Shown: positions 26,188-35,947 of the stretch, one piece after another
Layout of the letters: each line of letters starts with the position of its first letter
Position numbering within the stretch: the stretch's first letter is position 1
Source: Flammeovirgaceae bacterium
GTDB lineage: Bacteria; Bacteroidota; Bacteroidia; Cytophagales; Cyclobacteriaceae
DNA: 64,000 nt
Assembly: GCA_020635915.1 (NCBI GenBank)
Contig: JACJYU010000001.1
Location: forward strand, 682,001-746,000
Direction: 5' to 3'
Position numbers and translations under genes: made by a program
The notes under the pieces: generated by a model
Seen by the model: only the letters and a program-made list of their open reading frames with translations
Told to the model about the DNA's origin: nothing
Database searches by the model: none

Positions 26188-26838
26188 CTAAATGAAACGC
26201 TCCCTTTGTGCCAGGGCAATGGCCTCGGATTTTGAGTTGACCTGTAGCTTCTTATAGATATTCCTGATGTGGACCTTTGAGGTCTCTTTGGAAATACTTA
26301 ATTCCTCGGCAATCTGTGAGTAGGTCATTCCCCTGGAAATCATTTGCAGCACCTGTACTTCCCGGTGGCTAAGGGGGGAATTGACGTTCACATGGAACTG
26401 GTCCACCACCAGCCTGGCCACGCTCCCGCTCATGGGCGACCCTCCGGAGAGAACGTCATCAATCGCCTGAATGAGTTCCGCATAATTAAAGTCCTTTATC
26501 AAATATCCGGAGGCGCCCGCTTTGAAAGCTTCAAGGACCAGGTTATTGTCGTCATGAACGGAAATCACGATGATCTCCACCTGTGAAAATTTTTCCTTAA
26601 TGAGCGCGGTGGCCTCCACCCCATTCTTGCCCGGCAGCTCTATGTCCATGAGGATCACATCGGGCAGGTTTTTTGAAATTTTGAGAATGGCCTCCTCATA
26701 GCTGTCGTAAAGGCCTATAACATTGTACTTATTGGAATTTTTAATAATAAAATCAAACCCGTCCCGTAGCTCCTTGTTGTCTTCTATAATGGCCACTTTC
26801 TTTTTGCCCAGAGAAGACAAGTTGACTTTATTGCCCAT
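26188..26838 (-). CDS. Orphan NarL/FixJ-family response regulator
   Basis: 216 aa. The receiver (about 12-135) has IIEDNKELRDGF, phospho-acceptor Asp in VILMDIELPGKNG, VISVHDD and the Lys in SGYLIKDFN. The LuxR-type HTH (about 150-213) reads SPLSHREVQVLQMISRGMTY, then SISKETSKVHIRNIYKKL. No histidine kinase is adjacent. Position upstream of the SusC operon on the same strand allows regulation of it, but nothing in the sequence proves that. Confidence 0.93.
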   Translation of the reverse strand: MGNKVNLSSLGKKKVAIIEDNKELRDGFDFIIKNSNKYNVIGLYDSYEEAILKISKNLPDVILMDIELPGKNGVEATALIKEKFSQVEIIVISVHDDNNLVLEAFKAGASGYLIKDFNYAELIQAIDDVLSGGSPMSGSVARLVVDQFHVNVNSPLSHREVQVLQMISRGMTYSQIAEELSISKETSKVHIRNIYKKLQVNSKSEAIALAQRERFI

Positions 26839-27411
26839 AAGTTTTAAGTTTTCAGATCAATAAATAACCCATTTTGATTTTGCCATTATCCGGTTTTTAT
26901 ATCCGAAACCCCCATCACATTCTGTTCCCCATCAGCAAAGTGAAAATTTCATACTTCAAATTGGTGTATTTTTTTTAAGCTTCACGCACGCACCAAACAT
27001 TTACTGCTTCCATTCAAATGATATTCAACGAAACTAACCATAATAGGTTCTATTCAAAATTTTTCATTTAATAATGAAAGTATGGTCTGAAAAATTTTCG
27101 TTCAGATAATCATTATTCACTCATCTGGTGGTATGCGGGCCTGGCATAAACAAAACAATAAGGACTATCCTAGTTCAGATACTTTCTTAATTAAGATGGG
27201 TTACCTATCAACGGTGTTAAATACATCTTTAGGCAAAAAAAATTATCAAATGCAGTACTGCACATCGTTTCGATGGGTAATTATGAACCATCAGATTTTT
27301 AGTTTGCGATGGTTATACCTAAATTTGAGGTATAATAAAGGAAGGCCTTTACACACACTCTCCTCTGTTATACTTCATATTGTTTGTTACCACCTAAAAA
27401 CCCTTTCAACA
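26839..27411. other. 573-bp AT-rich intergenic region between divergent genes
   Basis: Markedly more AT-rich than its surroundings, with no convincing gene. It holds a nested inverted repeat at 27070-27117 (AATAATG...CATTATT enclosing TCTGAA...TTCAGA) and a perfect 12-bp palindrome TCTTAATTAAGA at 27185-27196. TAAATTTG at 27320-27327 matches the -7 consensus TAnnTTTG but lacks a well-spaced -33 element. It probably contains the promoters of the response regulator and of the prolyl isomerase. Confidence 0.5.
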
Positions 27412-27882
27412 ATGACAATCACAAAAGACGCTGTAGTATCCATTCATTATACCCTTCGCGACAATAAGGGCAATATCCTGGACTCCAGTACAGGAAAAGA
27501 CCCATTGCGTTATTTACATGGCCATGGCAATTTAATTGCCGGAATGGAAGAAGGGCTGGAAGGAAAAGCAAGTGGGGAACAAGTTGACTTAAAGATTGCC
27601 CCTGAAAAGGGTTATGGTGAAAAAAATGAAAAACTCATTCAAAAAGTACCTAAATCCGCATTTGGCGACCAGCAGGTGGACAAGGGCATGCAGTTCAATA
27701 CGCAAAACGGACAGGTGGTTACCATCACGGAAGTGGGAAAAGAAGAAGTGACCGTGGATGGAAGCCATCCATTGGCAGGGGTCGACCTGAATTTCGAAGT
27801 GGAGGTGGTGAACATCCGCGAGGCCACAAAGGAAGAACTGGAACACGGCCATGTGCACGGCCCTGGTGGGCATGCGCACTAG
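27412..27882 (+). CDS. SlyD-like FKBP-type peptidyl-prolyl isomerase
   Basis: 156 aa. The ATG at 27412 starts the SlyD-type N-terminus (TITKDAVVSIHYTLRDNKGN); the open frame further upstream to 27133 has no coding character. The FKBP halves (DPLRYLHGHGNLIAGMEEGL and HPLAGVDLNFEVEVVNIREA) flank an insert-in-flap domain (about 70-125). The His-rich tail HGHVHGPGGHAH matches metal-binding SlyD tails, which bind nickel or zinc. Cytosolic chaperone and prolyl isomerase. It converges on the C25 peptidase gene with a 9-base gap. Confidence 0.93.
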   Translation: MTITKDAVVSIHYTLRDNKGNILDSSTGKDPLRYLHGHGNLIAGMEEGLEGKASGEQVDLKIAPEKGYGEKNEKLIQKVPKSAFGDQQVDKGMQFNTQNGQVVTITEVGKEEVTVDGSHPLAGVDLNFEVEVVNIREATKEELEHGHVHGPGGHAH

Positions 27883-27891
27883 TGGTGGCCA

Positions 27892-30800
27892 CTACCGGAT
27901 CAACACCAGCTTTCCATTTTTAAATTGGGTGCTGCCATTTACCGTCACCCCAAACTTATAGATATACATCCCCCCTTTCATGGGGGCCCCGGTTTCGTTG
28001 TTTCCCGTCCATATCAGTTGGTTGTGGCCGATGTGCATAGGGCGTTGTGCGTTTGAAAACAATTTGACAAGCCTGCCTTCCAAATCGTAAATCCCCAGTT
28101 GGTAGGACTGTGGGGGCTGGTTCCCAGAAACCGTAAACCCAAAAAACACCTCACCGGCAGACGGGTTAGGGTAAGGTTCGGCAAATTGCAGCACCGTGTT
28201 TGGTCCCACCACAAAACGGGCTTCATAGGGGACCGGCAAGGCATTGCCACTGCCATCGGCTATTTCCACCCTGAGCCTGTACTCACCTGCCGTGTCAAGG
28301 TGGGGGTGGTATTCAACCATAAAATCGGAACTGTCAGTGGCGGGAAACCATTCAACATCGGGGCGGCCAAAATAAACAGGCGCAAAACCACAGCCGGTTT
28401 TGCATGGCGGTTTCAACAACAGGCGCACCCCCAGCGTGTCCTGCTTAAGTATAAACTTGTTTTCGTCCCATATCCGGGCCACTATCAACGGGCGGCTGCC
28501 CACATAGTCACCGTCTTCTATGTGCCTTCCATCAATGGTCACGTCAAGTATGGGTTCGATGTCGTCCCCTTTCACATCCAGGTAACCGGCCAATTCAAGT
28601 GTGTTGTTCTCGTAATATTGCTCCGGCCATATTCTGTCGTTCACCCATACGGCCACATCGTTCAGCCCACGCTTCCCCCTGGTATCCACCTCAATAATGA
28701 AATGGGAGGAATCGCCCGGCATAGGGGGTGCAATTTTCATGAGCTTGCTTTCCGGGGCCCTCAACGGTTTGTTAAATGTTTTAAACCTTACTTGTAAGGA
28801 GTCGGGAAACAATTTACCGGAAATGTTCAGGAATGAATAAGAAGCCGTCCAAGGTTCCCCTTCCGCCACCTTCACACCATCCGGTGGCCCTTTGAAAAAC
28901 ACTATTCCTTCGGCCACCGGATCATAGTCAACAATCCAATGCAAGAGCTGAACGGGGTCCTGCGTTGCCACGTCTTCGGTATTCAGCACCAATTTTATCA
29001 AAGGAAAAGCAGTGGCATCCACGCCACTTAGGTCAACAGTACCCTGTATGTTTTGAAAAAGCGTGGACTCCGCACCCGTCAGGTCCAGTCCTATAAGGTC
29101 AAAAGAATAATTGTCCGAGGCTGTGGCCTCGCCTACCCGTGCCGTAAAACGGTTCCAACTATTTGCCGGTCCCACCACAGTGGAGTGCATTTTCCCACTG
29201 GTGTACTTTCCCGTCAACGACCGGCTTACCTGTAGTTCCTGCTCATTGGCAGGTGTGCCTTCCGTTTTTTTGATCCAGGCAAGCCCCGGGGCACTGCCCT
29301 TTTTCCCAAAGGCCACCACAGGCTCGCCATCCTGCAGGGCCGCTAATTGGGCACTGCTTATCCCCAGTTCCCCCAACTTTGCAATGACGTTGGCCGGCCA
29401 AGCGGAATAGTTGGCATTGCCCATTGAAAAGGCCACCACCGAATCGCTCAGGCTGATGTTGTCGATGTACTGCAACAAGTCGTCCCCGTTTCCAGTTTCC
29501 AGCTCCGACAGCCTGAAACTATTGATCACCTGGGGTTCCCTTCCACAGGTCCTCGGGTCCTGAAAAATAAAGGGAATGCCCGCGTAGGGGACCAAAGTGG
29601 TTTTGTCAAAAGCCACAAAGTTGATGGTATTGTTCCTACAGGGCTGTCCCTGGGTGGCAAGGTTGTACTCAATATCGTTCAACTTAAACGAGGTGGTGGA
29701 GGGTGAAGGATGGCTGGCGCCAAAGTTGTGGACAAAGACGGTGGCCGAAGCTTCCTTAAATTTAAGTTCCCTTAATACCGGGTCCTTGACCAGCCCGGCC
29801 GTGGGGTTGTCCAGGTATTGGGGGAAATGGACCTGCGCCCAGCCTTCGGCCCCGTTGTCGATAAATGTAAACGAGCTGTTGTCCCAATCCGTTTTCTCGC
29901 CCGGTTGGGGGTTGGCCAGTTTCGTTCGCCAATAATAAGCAAGCGAATCTTTGGAGGCCAGGGCCACAGGCCACGCCATCAATACCTTTCCGTCCAATGC
30001 CGCCTGTTTCAAAAAAGGGCTATCGAAAGTGGGCACGGTATCCAACTCTATTTGATAAGTCCTTTCGGGCGATAGCAAGTCCGTGTTTTGCCACTTCAGC
30101 ACCACTTCCGTTTTGTTTACAATGGCAAAAGTGGCCGGCAATAGGTTTTTGGTGCCACTGAGCGGAATGAACAGGTCCAGCAGGGCCACATTGTTGTTTT
30201 CGTCCAGTTCATCGATTTTATTATCATAATCAAGCACCACCTTAAATTGATTGTTTCCAAACCCGTTCGTCCCTTCCTCTTTCCTGATCAAAAAGGAAAG
30301 GGTGTCCACTATGCCGGGCGAAGTAAAAATGGAATCGTAGGTTTTGGTGGTTTGGTCGTTAAATGTCCTCGTTACCTCCACGCCCAGGTTGGACTTGCTT
30401 ACCGACCCAAAGTTCTTCGCGATTACCTTCACGGCAAATGAATCGGTCAAGGCGGTAACCGGCTTTCCATCAAACGACTCAAGGTAAAGTGCGTTGTCGT
30501 TGACCTCATAATCCGGCTTTAGTGCCCCAAACAGTTTCACTGCCGGATCGCCCAACAGCACCATTTGCTGGACTTGCGTCATCGATGATATTCCCGATGC
30601 GTACTTGTCCAGATATCTTCTCGCCACTTCTTTTTGAATGTCCCCGATGCCCTTCCGTATAAACGTGGAGTCACCAAACCCCACCTCATAAAAAAGTTTC
30701 GTATAATTTTGTAGCGTGTTTACAAAGCCATACGAGCTGTGCGCAATGAAACCACGCGCCCCTTTGTCGGCCGCCAATATCCAGTCTTCGCCAAAAACGG

Positions 30801-32850
30801 TGGAGTTGGAAAAAAAAACACCTGCGTTGCACCCGTTGATCAGGAAGGCCGGGTATTTACCGGAATTGTGATAACCCATTACCGGGTCGGTGGCAAAGCC
30901 GATATCAATATCTATCGTATTGGGTGAAGAGTGGCCAAAAAAAGTGATCAGGTTGACACCTTTATTTACTTCATCGGAAACATTAATGAGCTCCACGGGA
31001 TTGGGCTCGCGCTTTCCAATGGTGGTGACCTTTCCGCCATAGTAGGGGCCTTCCGCCACCTCACCAAATCCGTCCAGGTACTGCCGGAAGGTTGGTAATT
31101 CCAGTGGCTGGATGCCCCCACTTAGGTGCAATACATCCTTGTGCCACAATTCCTTGAAACCCAGGGCCTCCGTTTCTTTCACTTTGTTGAGGTAGGCGGC
31201 CACCTGCACCGGGGTGCTTGCAGTGATCCTGCCGGTGGGCACGGCAGGCTCATCGGTGGTGCCGTTGAGGCCGGCCGTAAAGGCCATGTCCGAGCCTGGC
31301 ATCCCTGCCGATGGGACCAGGTCCCTGAAGTCATTGGGGCCGAAAGTTGTCTTTCTGAAGTACCCTTGTGACACATTGAGGCCTTTCCCTATCAGGAACA
31401 AGTACTCGGGGTTCCCGCTCCCCACCAAAAACTTCATGAATTCGTAAATGGCAGCAGAAGAACTTTCTCCAAAGTTGAACTGATCGTAAAGTTGGTCCAT
31501 TGAAACCACCAGCGTATCATAGCCCCCTCCCTCCGCAGAGGCCCGGTAGCCCCCATAGGCTTTTACCGCATCCACATACCCCAGGGCCGGCTTCATCAAT
31601 GCTTTGTTGGAAATGATAATATAGTTGTGGGCAGCGGGAATGATCTGCCGAAAGGCTATGCGCTTGATGGCAGGCGTCAAAAAATTATTGCTGGCATACA
31701 GCCTGCGCGCACCAGTTGTATTGGGGACCACGGCCCCTGCGTTAGGCCCTGCCGGGTGTGTTCCGATAACCTGTGCTGAACTGGGGTCCGTAATGTCCCA
31801 GACCGCCAAACCCACCGGGGGGTTGGTGATTTCCATGTAGGACTTATCGGAAGGGTTTTCCTCCAGCACCAACCACTTCGCCTGCTGCGATGCCATATCA
31901 AAATCCTGGGGATGCAAAACCTTTATGTACGAAACGCTCAGCCTGTCGCGTGCACCGCCCACGCCCAAGGCCTTTACCCTTACCGTAAGCTGGCCGCCAC
32001 CACTGATATCCGACCATGCCAACGGCAGGTTGACCTTCTTTGTTTGATAGTTGATAAAACTTTCCGTGGCCAGCAGCCGCAGCGAACCAACCGATGGGCC
32101 TACATAAATCTCCGCCAAATGGCTGAGCGCGTCCCTTCCCACCAACAACATTTCCAACTGCGGCACGCCACCTGCCACCACCCCTCCATTTAATTTATCT
32201 ATGGAAAAATCCAATTGGCCGTTGCACCAGGAATTCCCTATACATATGGTCGGGCCTGTCCATCCCTCCCCCTCATCGAATTGCGTGTATTGCAACACGC
32301 CACTTACCGTATTGCCCGTGGCGTACTCGTTGGAATATACCTCCAACCTTTCATTGAAGTGGTAATCTTCTTTGGGAATAGGGGGCACATTGACTTCGGA
32401 GAAAGTAGGCATTCTCTTCCCCGGGACTGCCGAAGGGCTCCAGGTGAGAAAGTAGGCGGACGTGTCGCTGTACAGGTTATAATAAAGGTGTGGCTGTAAA
32501 TTGGCGGAAGCATACAGCCGGGCATCGTTGGTGCCATCGTTTTTTTTGCCGTAAAATGCTATATAATCACCAGGGTCAAATTGCGCATCGGCCTGCCCTT
32601 GCACGATAATGGCCTGCTCTATCCCCCTGTGGTAAAGCTGTAACCTCCTGGGGTCGACCGAGCCCACCGGGAAGCCCGCGTTTTGGAGGTCGCTGAAGGA
32701 AAGCCGGTAGGCCCCGTCCTGGGCCACCGTTACCTTGTAGTATTCCTTGCCAAAATCTATCCAGTCGTTATTGTATTGGGCCACCGCCCTGTACTGCCCG
32801 CACCACAACAAGGCCAGAATGAGGTGAAAACAAAGGGGGTGCTTATTCAT
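27892..32850 (-). CDS. Giant secreted gingipain-like C25 peptidase (PorU-like), T9SS substrate
   Basis: 1652 aa from the ATG at 32850 (signal peptide HPLCFHLILALLWCGQYRAVAQ); a GTG 7 codons upstream is less likely. The C25 caspase-like domain spans about 420-800; the catalytic dyad is His640 in FFGHSSPN and Cys674 in INGCNAGVFF, 34 residues apart as in gingipains. Repeated Ig/CARDB-like domains follow (about 810-920, VIAKNFGSVSKSNLGVEVTR, and again later). A region near 1150-1230 (SVVAFSMGNANYSAWPANVI) resembles an ILEI/PANDER-type lectin-like domain. The C-terminal 90 residues (YPNPSAGEVFFGF, IYDLEGRLVKLFS, GGMYIYKFGV, GKLVLIR) are a type A T9SS sorting signal. PorU itself is the shorter sortase; this longer form could be a second PorU-type sortase or a secreted protease. 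Confidence 0.85.
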   Translation of the reverse strand: MNKHPLCFHLILALLWCGQYRAVAQYNNDWIDFGKEYYKVTVAQDGAYRLSFSDLQNAGFPVGSVDPRRLQLYHRGIEQAIIVQGQADAQFDPGDYIAFYGKKNDGTNDARLYASANLQPHLYYNLYSDTSAYFLTWSPSAVPGKRMPTFSEVNVPPIPKEDYHFNERLEVYSNEYATGNTVSGVLQYTQFDEGEGWTGPTICIGNSWCNGQLDFSIDKLNGGVVAGGVPQLEMLLVGRDALSHLAEIYVGPSVGSLRLLATESFINYQTKKVNLPLAWSDISGGGQLTVRVKALGVGGARDRLSVSYIKVLHPQDFDMASQQAKWLVLEENPSDKSYMEITNPPVGLAVWDITDPSSAQVIGTHPAGPNAGAVVPNTTGARRLYASNNFLTPAIKRIAFRQIIPAAHNYIIISNKALMKPALGYVDAVKAYGGYRASAEGGGYDTLVVSMDQLYDQFNFGESSSAAIYEFMKFLVGSGNPEYLFLIGKGLNVSQGYFRKTTFGPNDFRDLVPSAGMPGSDMAFTAGLNGTTDEPAVPTGRITASTPVQVAAYLNKVKETEALGFKELWHKDVLHLSGGIQPLELPTFRQYLDGFGEVAEGPYYGGKVTTIGKREPNPVELINVSDEVNKGVNLITFFGHSSPNTIDIDIGFATDPVMGYHNSGKYPAFLINGCNAGVFFSNSTVFGEDWILAADKGARGFIAHSSYGFVNTLQNYTKLFYEVGFGDSTFIRKGIGDIQKEVARRYLDKYASGISSMTQVQQMVLLGDPAVKLFGALKPDYEVNDNALYLESFDGKPVTALTDSFAVKVIAKNFGSVSKSNLGVEVTRTFNDQTTKTYDSIFTSPGIVDTLSFLIRKEEGTNGFGNNQFKVVLDYDNKIDELDENNNVALLDLFIPLSGTKNLLPATFAIVNKTEVVLKWQNTDLLSPERTYQIELDTVPTFDSPFLKQAALDGKVLMAWPVALASKDSLAYYWRTKLANPQPGEKTDWDNSSFTFIDNGAEGWAQVHFPQYLDNPTAGLVKDPVLRELKFKEASATVFVHNFGASHPSPSTTSFKLNDIEYNLATQGQPCRNNTINFVAFDKTTLVPYAGIPFIFQDPRTCGREPQVINSFRLSELETGNGDDLLQYIDNISLSDSVVAFSMGNANYSAWPANVIAKLGELGISSAQLAALQDGEPVVAFGKKGSAPGLAWIKKTEGTPANEQELQVSRSLTGKYTSGKMHSTVVGPANSWNRFTARVGEATASDNYSFDLIGLDLTGAESTLFQNIQGTVDLSGVDATAFPLIKLVLNTEDVATQDPVQLLHWIVDYDPVAEGIVFFKGPPDGVKVAEGEPWTASYSFLNISGKLFPDSLQVRFKTFNKPLRAPESKLMKIAPPMPGDSSHFIIEVDTRGKRGLNDVAVWVNDRIWPEQYYENNTLELAGYLDVKGDDIEPILDVTIDGRHIEDGDYVGSRPLIVARIWDENKFILKQDTLGVRLLLKPPCKTGCGFAPVYFGRPDVEWFPATDSSDFMVEYHPHLDTAGEYRLRVEIADGSGNALPVPYEARFVVGPNTVLQFAEPYPNPSAGEVFFGFTVSGNQPPQSYQLGIYDLEGRLVKLFSNAQRPMHIGHNQLIWTGNNETGAPMKGGMYIYKFGVTVNGSTQFKNGKLVLIR

Positions 32851-33157
32851 CAACGCAGGCCAACGTACCACAGGATTGTAAATTCTGGTAAAAATAGGGA
32901 CTTACATTCAGTTAAATACCATTTAAAAAGTCAAAGTAACAAGGCGCGACAGGGGCTCCTCCGTGGCCTCGGCCATCTTTTGGCCCGCAATGCAGGACGG
33001 CCGCCCCGTCCCAAAAATGCCCCTTACGAAAAAAAAATTTCAAAAAAAATGTCGATCCAAGGCTGTTCTAAGGAATTTAAAAAATATTTTACATGGTACT
33101 TGGCCATACATAGTACTTTTCCGTATATATTGGCAAGAGCAATTTAAAAATGGATGT
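32851..33157. other. Divergent intergenic region with candidate PadR operator
   Basis: 307 bases between the C25 peptidase (minus) and the PadR gene (plus). No gene visible; a short frame at 33150 (ATG GAT GTA TGA) ends at once. The inverted repeat GTACT (33096-33100), 11 bases, AGTAC (33112-33116) lies about 40-60 bases before the PadR start, in an A/T-rich stretch that would hold its promoter. PadR-type repressors usually bind spaced palindromes of this sort and repress their own operon. Confidence 0.45.
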
Positions 33158-33490
33158 ATGAACCTGGAAAACACACAAGTGCAGATGCGGAAGGGGATAT
33201 TGGAGTACTGTGTCCTTCATATCATCTCAAGGGGCGAAGTTTACGCTTCCGATATGCTGGAAGAACTGACGGCCGCCAAGATGATCGTAGTGGAAGGAAC
33301 GCTTTACCCACTCCTTACGCGGCTGAAGAATGCTGGCCTGCTGGAGTACAAATGGGTAGAGTCCAAATCTGGCCCACCCCGTAAATATTATACCTTGACT
33401 GCCCATGGAAAAAAATTCCTTGACGGGCTTTCCGACACTTGGAAAGACCTTGTACTTTCAACTCAGAAGATCACTAATAATTCAAAGTAG
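33158..33490 (+). CDS. PadR-family transcriptional regulator
   Basis: 110 aa, the short PadR form. The ATG at 33158 gives NLENTQVQMRKGILEYCVLH, the canonical start; the open frame reaching back to 32963 crosses the promoter. The winged helix contains LEELTAAKMIVVEGTLYPLL, then TRLKNAGLLEYKW and GPPRKYYTLTAHGKKFL. It is 6 bases upstream of the PspC/GIN gene, and this PadR-PspC pairing is frequent in Bacteroidota, so it probably represses that operon and itself. Confidence 0.95.
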   Translation: MNLENTQVQMRKGILEYCVLHIISRGEVYASDMLEELTAAKMIVVEGTLYPLLTRLKNAGLLEYKWVESKSGPPRKYYTLTAHGKKFLDGLSDTWKDLVLSTQKITNNSK

Positions 33491-33496
33491 CCTGAC

Positions 33497-35878
33497 ATGA
33501 AAAAGAATATTAGCATAAATATTAGTGGGATCATCTTCCACATAGAAGAAGACGGATATGATATCTTGCGCAAATACCTTGATTCCATCAACGCCTATTT
33601 TTCTTCTTTTGAAGACAATAGCGAAATCCTGGCCGATATCGAAAGTAGGATTGCCGAGTTGTTCCTGTCCAAGCTAAGCGAAGGGAAGCAAGTCATTACC
33701 AAAGAGGATGTGGATTCCCTCATGCATACCATGGGAAGCGTTAGTGATTTTAAAGCAGCGGAAGAACAAGAGGGCGCAGGAAGCCCCGCCCCCACCCAAC
33801 GCACACAAGAACGCGAAAGCACTTCGGGGCACGCCACCCCTTCGAAAAGGTTGTTCCGCGACCAGAAAAGAAAAATATTGGGCGGGGTGTGTGCAGGATT
33901 GGCCCACTATTTCAATATCGACCCGGTATGGCCACGGCTGTTGTTTGCCTTATTGGTGCTGGGCAGCTACGGTGGCCTATTGCTCGTCTACATTATCTTG
34001 TGGATACTCCTTCCCGCATCAGCGGAATTGGAGGAAGAAGCAGACGTTAAAAAGATGTTCAGGAACCCTGACAAAAAAGTAATTGGCGGGGTGGCCTCAG
34101 GGGTTGCCGTCTTCTTCGGCATTGATGTCACGCTTGTCCGCGTGCTCTTTGTGGTTTTCACCTTTGTGGGGGGCCTCGGGTTCCTGACCTACATTATCTT
34201 GTGGATAGCCTTGCCGGAGGCACGGTCCATTACCGATAAAATGCAGATGCAGGGGGAACCCGTCACCTTGTCCAACATCGAATCCTCCATTAAAAAAGGG
34301 CTCAACGAAAAAGGGGGCGAGGAGGAAAGCGTGCTGGCCAAAATCATTTTGTTTCCCTTCCGCCTTATTGCCATGATCATAAACGGGCTGGCAAAAATAT
34401 TGGGGCCCGTTTTCTCCATGTCAGTGGACATCCTCCGCGTGGGCTTTGGGGTGCTCATTACCATGATTGGGGCCGTCCTCCTTTTCAGTCTTTTTCTTTC
34501 GGCCGGGGCCTTACTGGGCATATTTTCGATGGGTCCGGGATGGTTATGGTGGGATTCCAATGTAACCGCCCTGGGCTTGCCCATGGAGGCCATTAGGAAT
34601 ACCTTCCCCATGTGGACCATGCTTACCGGGTTTATCCTGTCCATCATCCCTACGCTTTTCCTGATTTTGATGGGCGTTTCCGTGATCGTAAAGCGTATCG
34701 TTTTCAAGCCTATGGTTGGATGGAGCCTGTTTGTGCTGTTTTTTGCCTGCGTTGCCATCCTAAGCTTTAAAATCCCACAAACCTTGTATGCCTTTAGGGA
34801 GGATGGGACCTTCAGGCAAGAAGAACAGTACCCTGTGGATGGCAGGACTTTGGTATTCAAAATAAACGAAGTAGGCCTCGAGGACTATGACGTCAGTTCG
34901 CTCCGCATTATCGGCCAGGATGATAACAACATCAGGATCGTAAAGCGCTTTGAAGCACAAGGGCCGACACGGAAAGCGGCCATCGAAAATGCGCAAACGG
35001 TCACTTACAACGTAACCCGTGAAGACAGCATTTATACTTTCGACTCCAATATTACCTTCAAAAAAAATGTCCCCTTCCGCGCACAACGGATAAATATTGA
35101 TGTGTATTTGCCTTATGGGCAGGATGTTGTTATTGACGAGTATCTCTGGGAGCTGATCGACAACTATGGCCGCCATTACTATCGCGACCGCAACCGGGAC
35201 AATACCTGGACGATGACAAAGTCAGGGTTGGAGTGTGCCACCTGCGAAGGGTACAATGGCCGAAAGGGGGCCGGATCCAGTCTGGGCCTTTCCAACTTTG
35301 AGTCGATAGAGTTGAGCGGGCTGTTTGATGTGAGGATAGAAAAAGGGGACCATTACAACGTGGAAGTGGTGGGCTCTGACAACCAAAAATCCCATTACGA
35401 GCTGTACACGGAAAACAGGACATTGGTGATCGACTATGACAATGGCCATGAACATTTCTTTTGGAAAAACAGGTCGCTCGAAGACGGGAAAATCACCATT
35501 TACATCACCATGCCACACCTGCGCGACATCGATGCCCGGGGGGCGGGCAAGCTAAGGTTTCGGGATTTTAGCGAAAGCGATGTGGAAATAAAACTTAGCG
35601 GGGCCGTGGATGCCGATGGCAGGCTGGACGCCAACACCCTTGACCTGGACCTTGCAGGGGCATCCAACCTGGAGCTTGAAGGCCGCGGCACTTTTATGGA
35701 GGCCAAACTTACCGGGGCGTCCGGGCTTCGTGCCTATCAATATGAAGTGGACAGGGCCATGGTGGAGGCAAAGGGGGCCTCTTCCGCCAAGGTATTCGTA
35801 AACGAATCCCTGGAAATAGACCAGGGATTTGCCAGCCAGGTATCGCACAAAGGCAATGCACGCGTCACCAAAAACTGA
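33497..35878 (+). CDS. Membrane protein with two PspC domains and a C-terminal GIN (DUF2807) domain
   Basis: 793 aa. A cytosolic N-terminal segment (1-90) has ISGIIFHIEEDGYDILRKYL and SRIAELFLSKL. Two PspC domains with their membrane helices lie at about 117-175 (KRKILGGVCAGLAHYFNIDP) and 186-241 (DKKVIGGVASGVAVFFGIDV). Three or four more transmembrane helices follow (about 290-430). The C-terminal half is an extracytoplasmic beta-helix-like GIN domain (about 590-780: LSNFESIELSGLFDVRIEKG, DARGAGKLRFRDF). PspC modules are linked to envelope stress sensing. Co-transcribed with padR. Confidence 0.92.
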   Translation: MKKNISINISGIIFHIEEDGYDILRKYLDSINAYFSSFEDNSEILADIESRIAELFLSKLSEGKQVITKEDVDSLMHTMGSVSDFKAAEEQEGAGSPAPTQRTQERESTSGHATPSKRLFRDQKRKILGGVCAGLAHYFNIDPVWPRLLFALLVLGSYGGLLLVYIILWILLPASAELEEEADVKKMFRNPDKKVIGGVASGVAVFFGIDVTLVRVLFVVFTFVGGLGFLTYIILWIALPEARSITDKMQMQGEPVTLSNIESSIKKGLNEKGGEEESVLAKIILFPFRLIAMIINGLAKILGPVFSMSVDILRVGFGVLITMIGAVLLFSLFLSAGALLGIFSMGPGWLWWDSNVTALGLPMEAIRNTFPMWTMLTGFILSIIPTLFLILMGVSVIVKRIVFKPMVGWSLFVLFFACVAILSFKIPQTLYAFREDGTFRQEEQYPVDGRTLVFKINEVGLEDYDVSSLRIIGQDDNNIRIVKRFEAQGPTRKAAIENAQTVTYNVTREDSIYTFDSNITFKKNVPFRAQRINIDVYLPYGQDVVIDEYLWELIDNYGRHYYRDRNRDNTWTMTKSGLECATCEGYNGRKGAGSSLGLSNFESIELSGLFDVRIEKGDHYNVEVVGSDNQKSHYELYTENRTLVIDYDNGHEHFFWKNRSLEDGKITIYITMPHLRDIDARGAGKLRFRDFSESDVEIKLSGAVDADGRLDANTLDLDLAGASNLELEGRGTFMEAKLTGASGLRAYQYEVDRAMVEAKGASSAKVFVNESLEIDQGFASQVSHKGNARVTKN

Positions 35879-35947
35879 TATCGCAAACATTCCATTTTTT
35901 TATTTCTAAAAGAATACGCTCCTTTACCAGCAGGACCACAGTATGGA

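Noticed and set aside
27133..27411. 93-codon upstream extension of the SlyD-like gene
   Set aside because: It lies in AT-rich non-coding DNA with palindromes; the family N-terminus begins at 27412.
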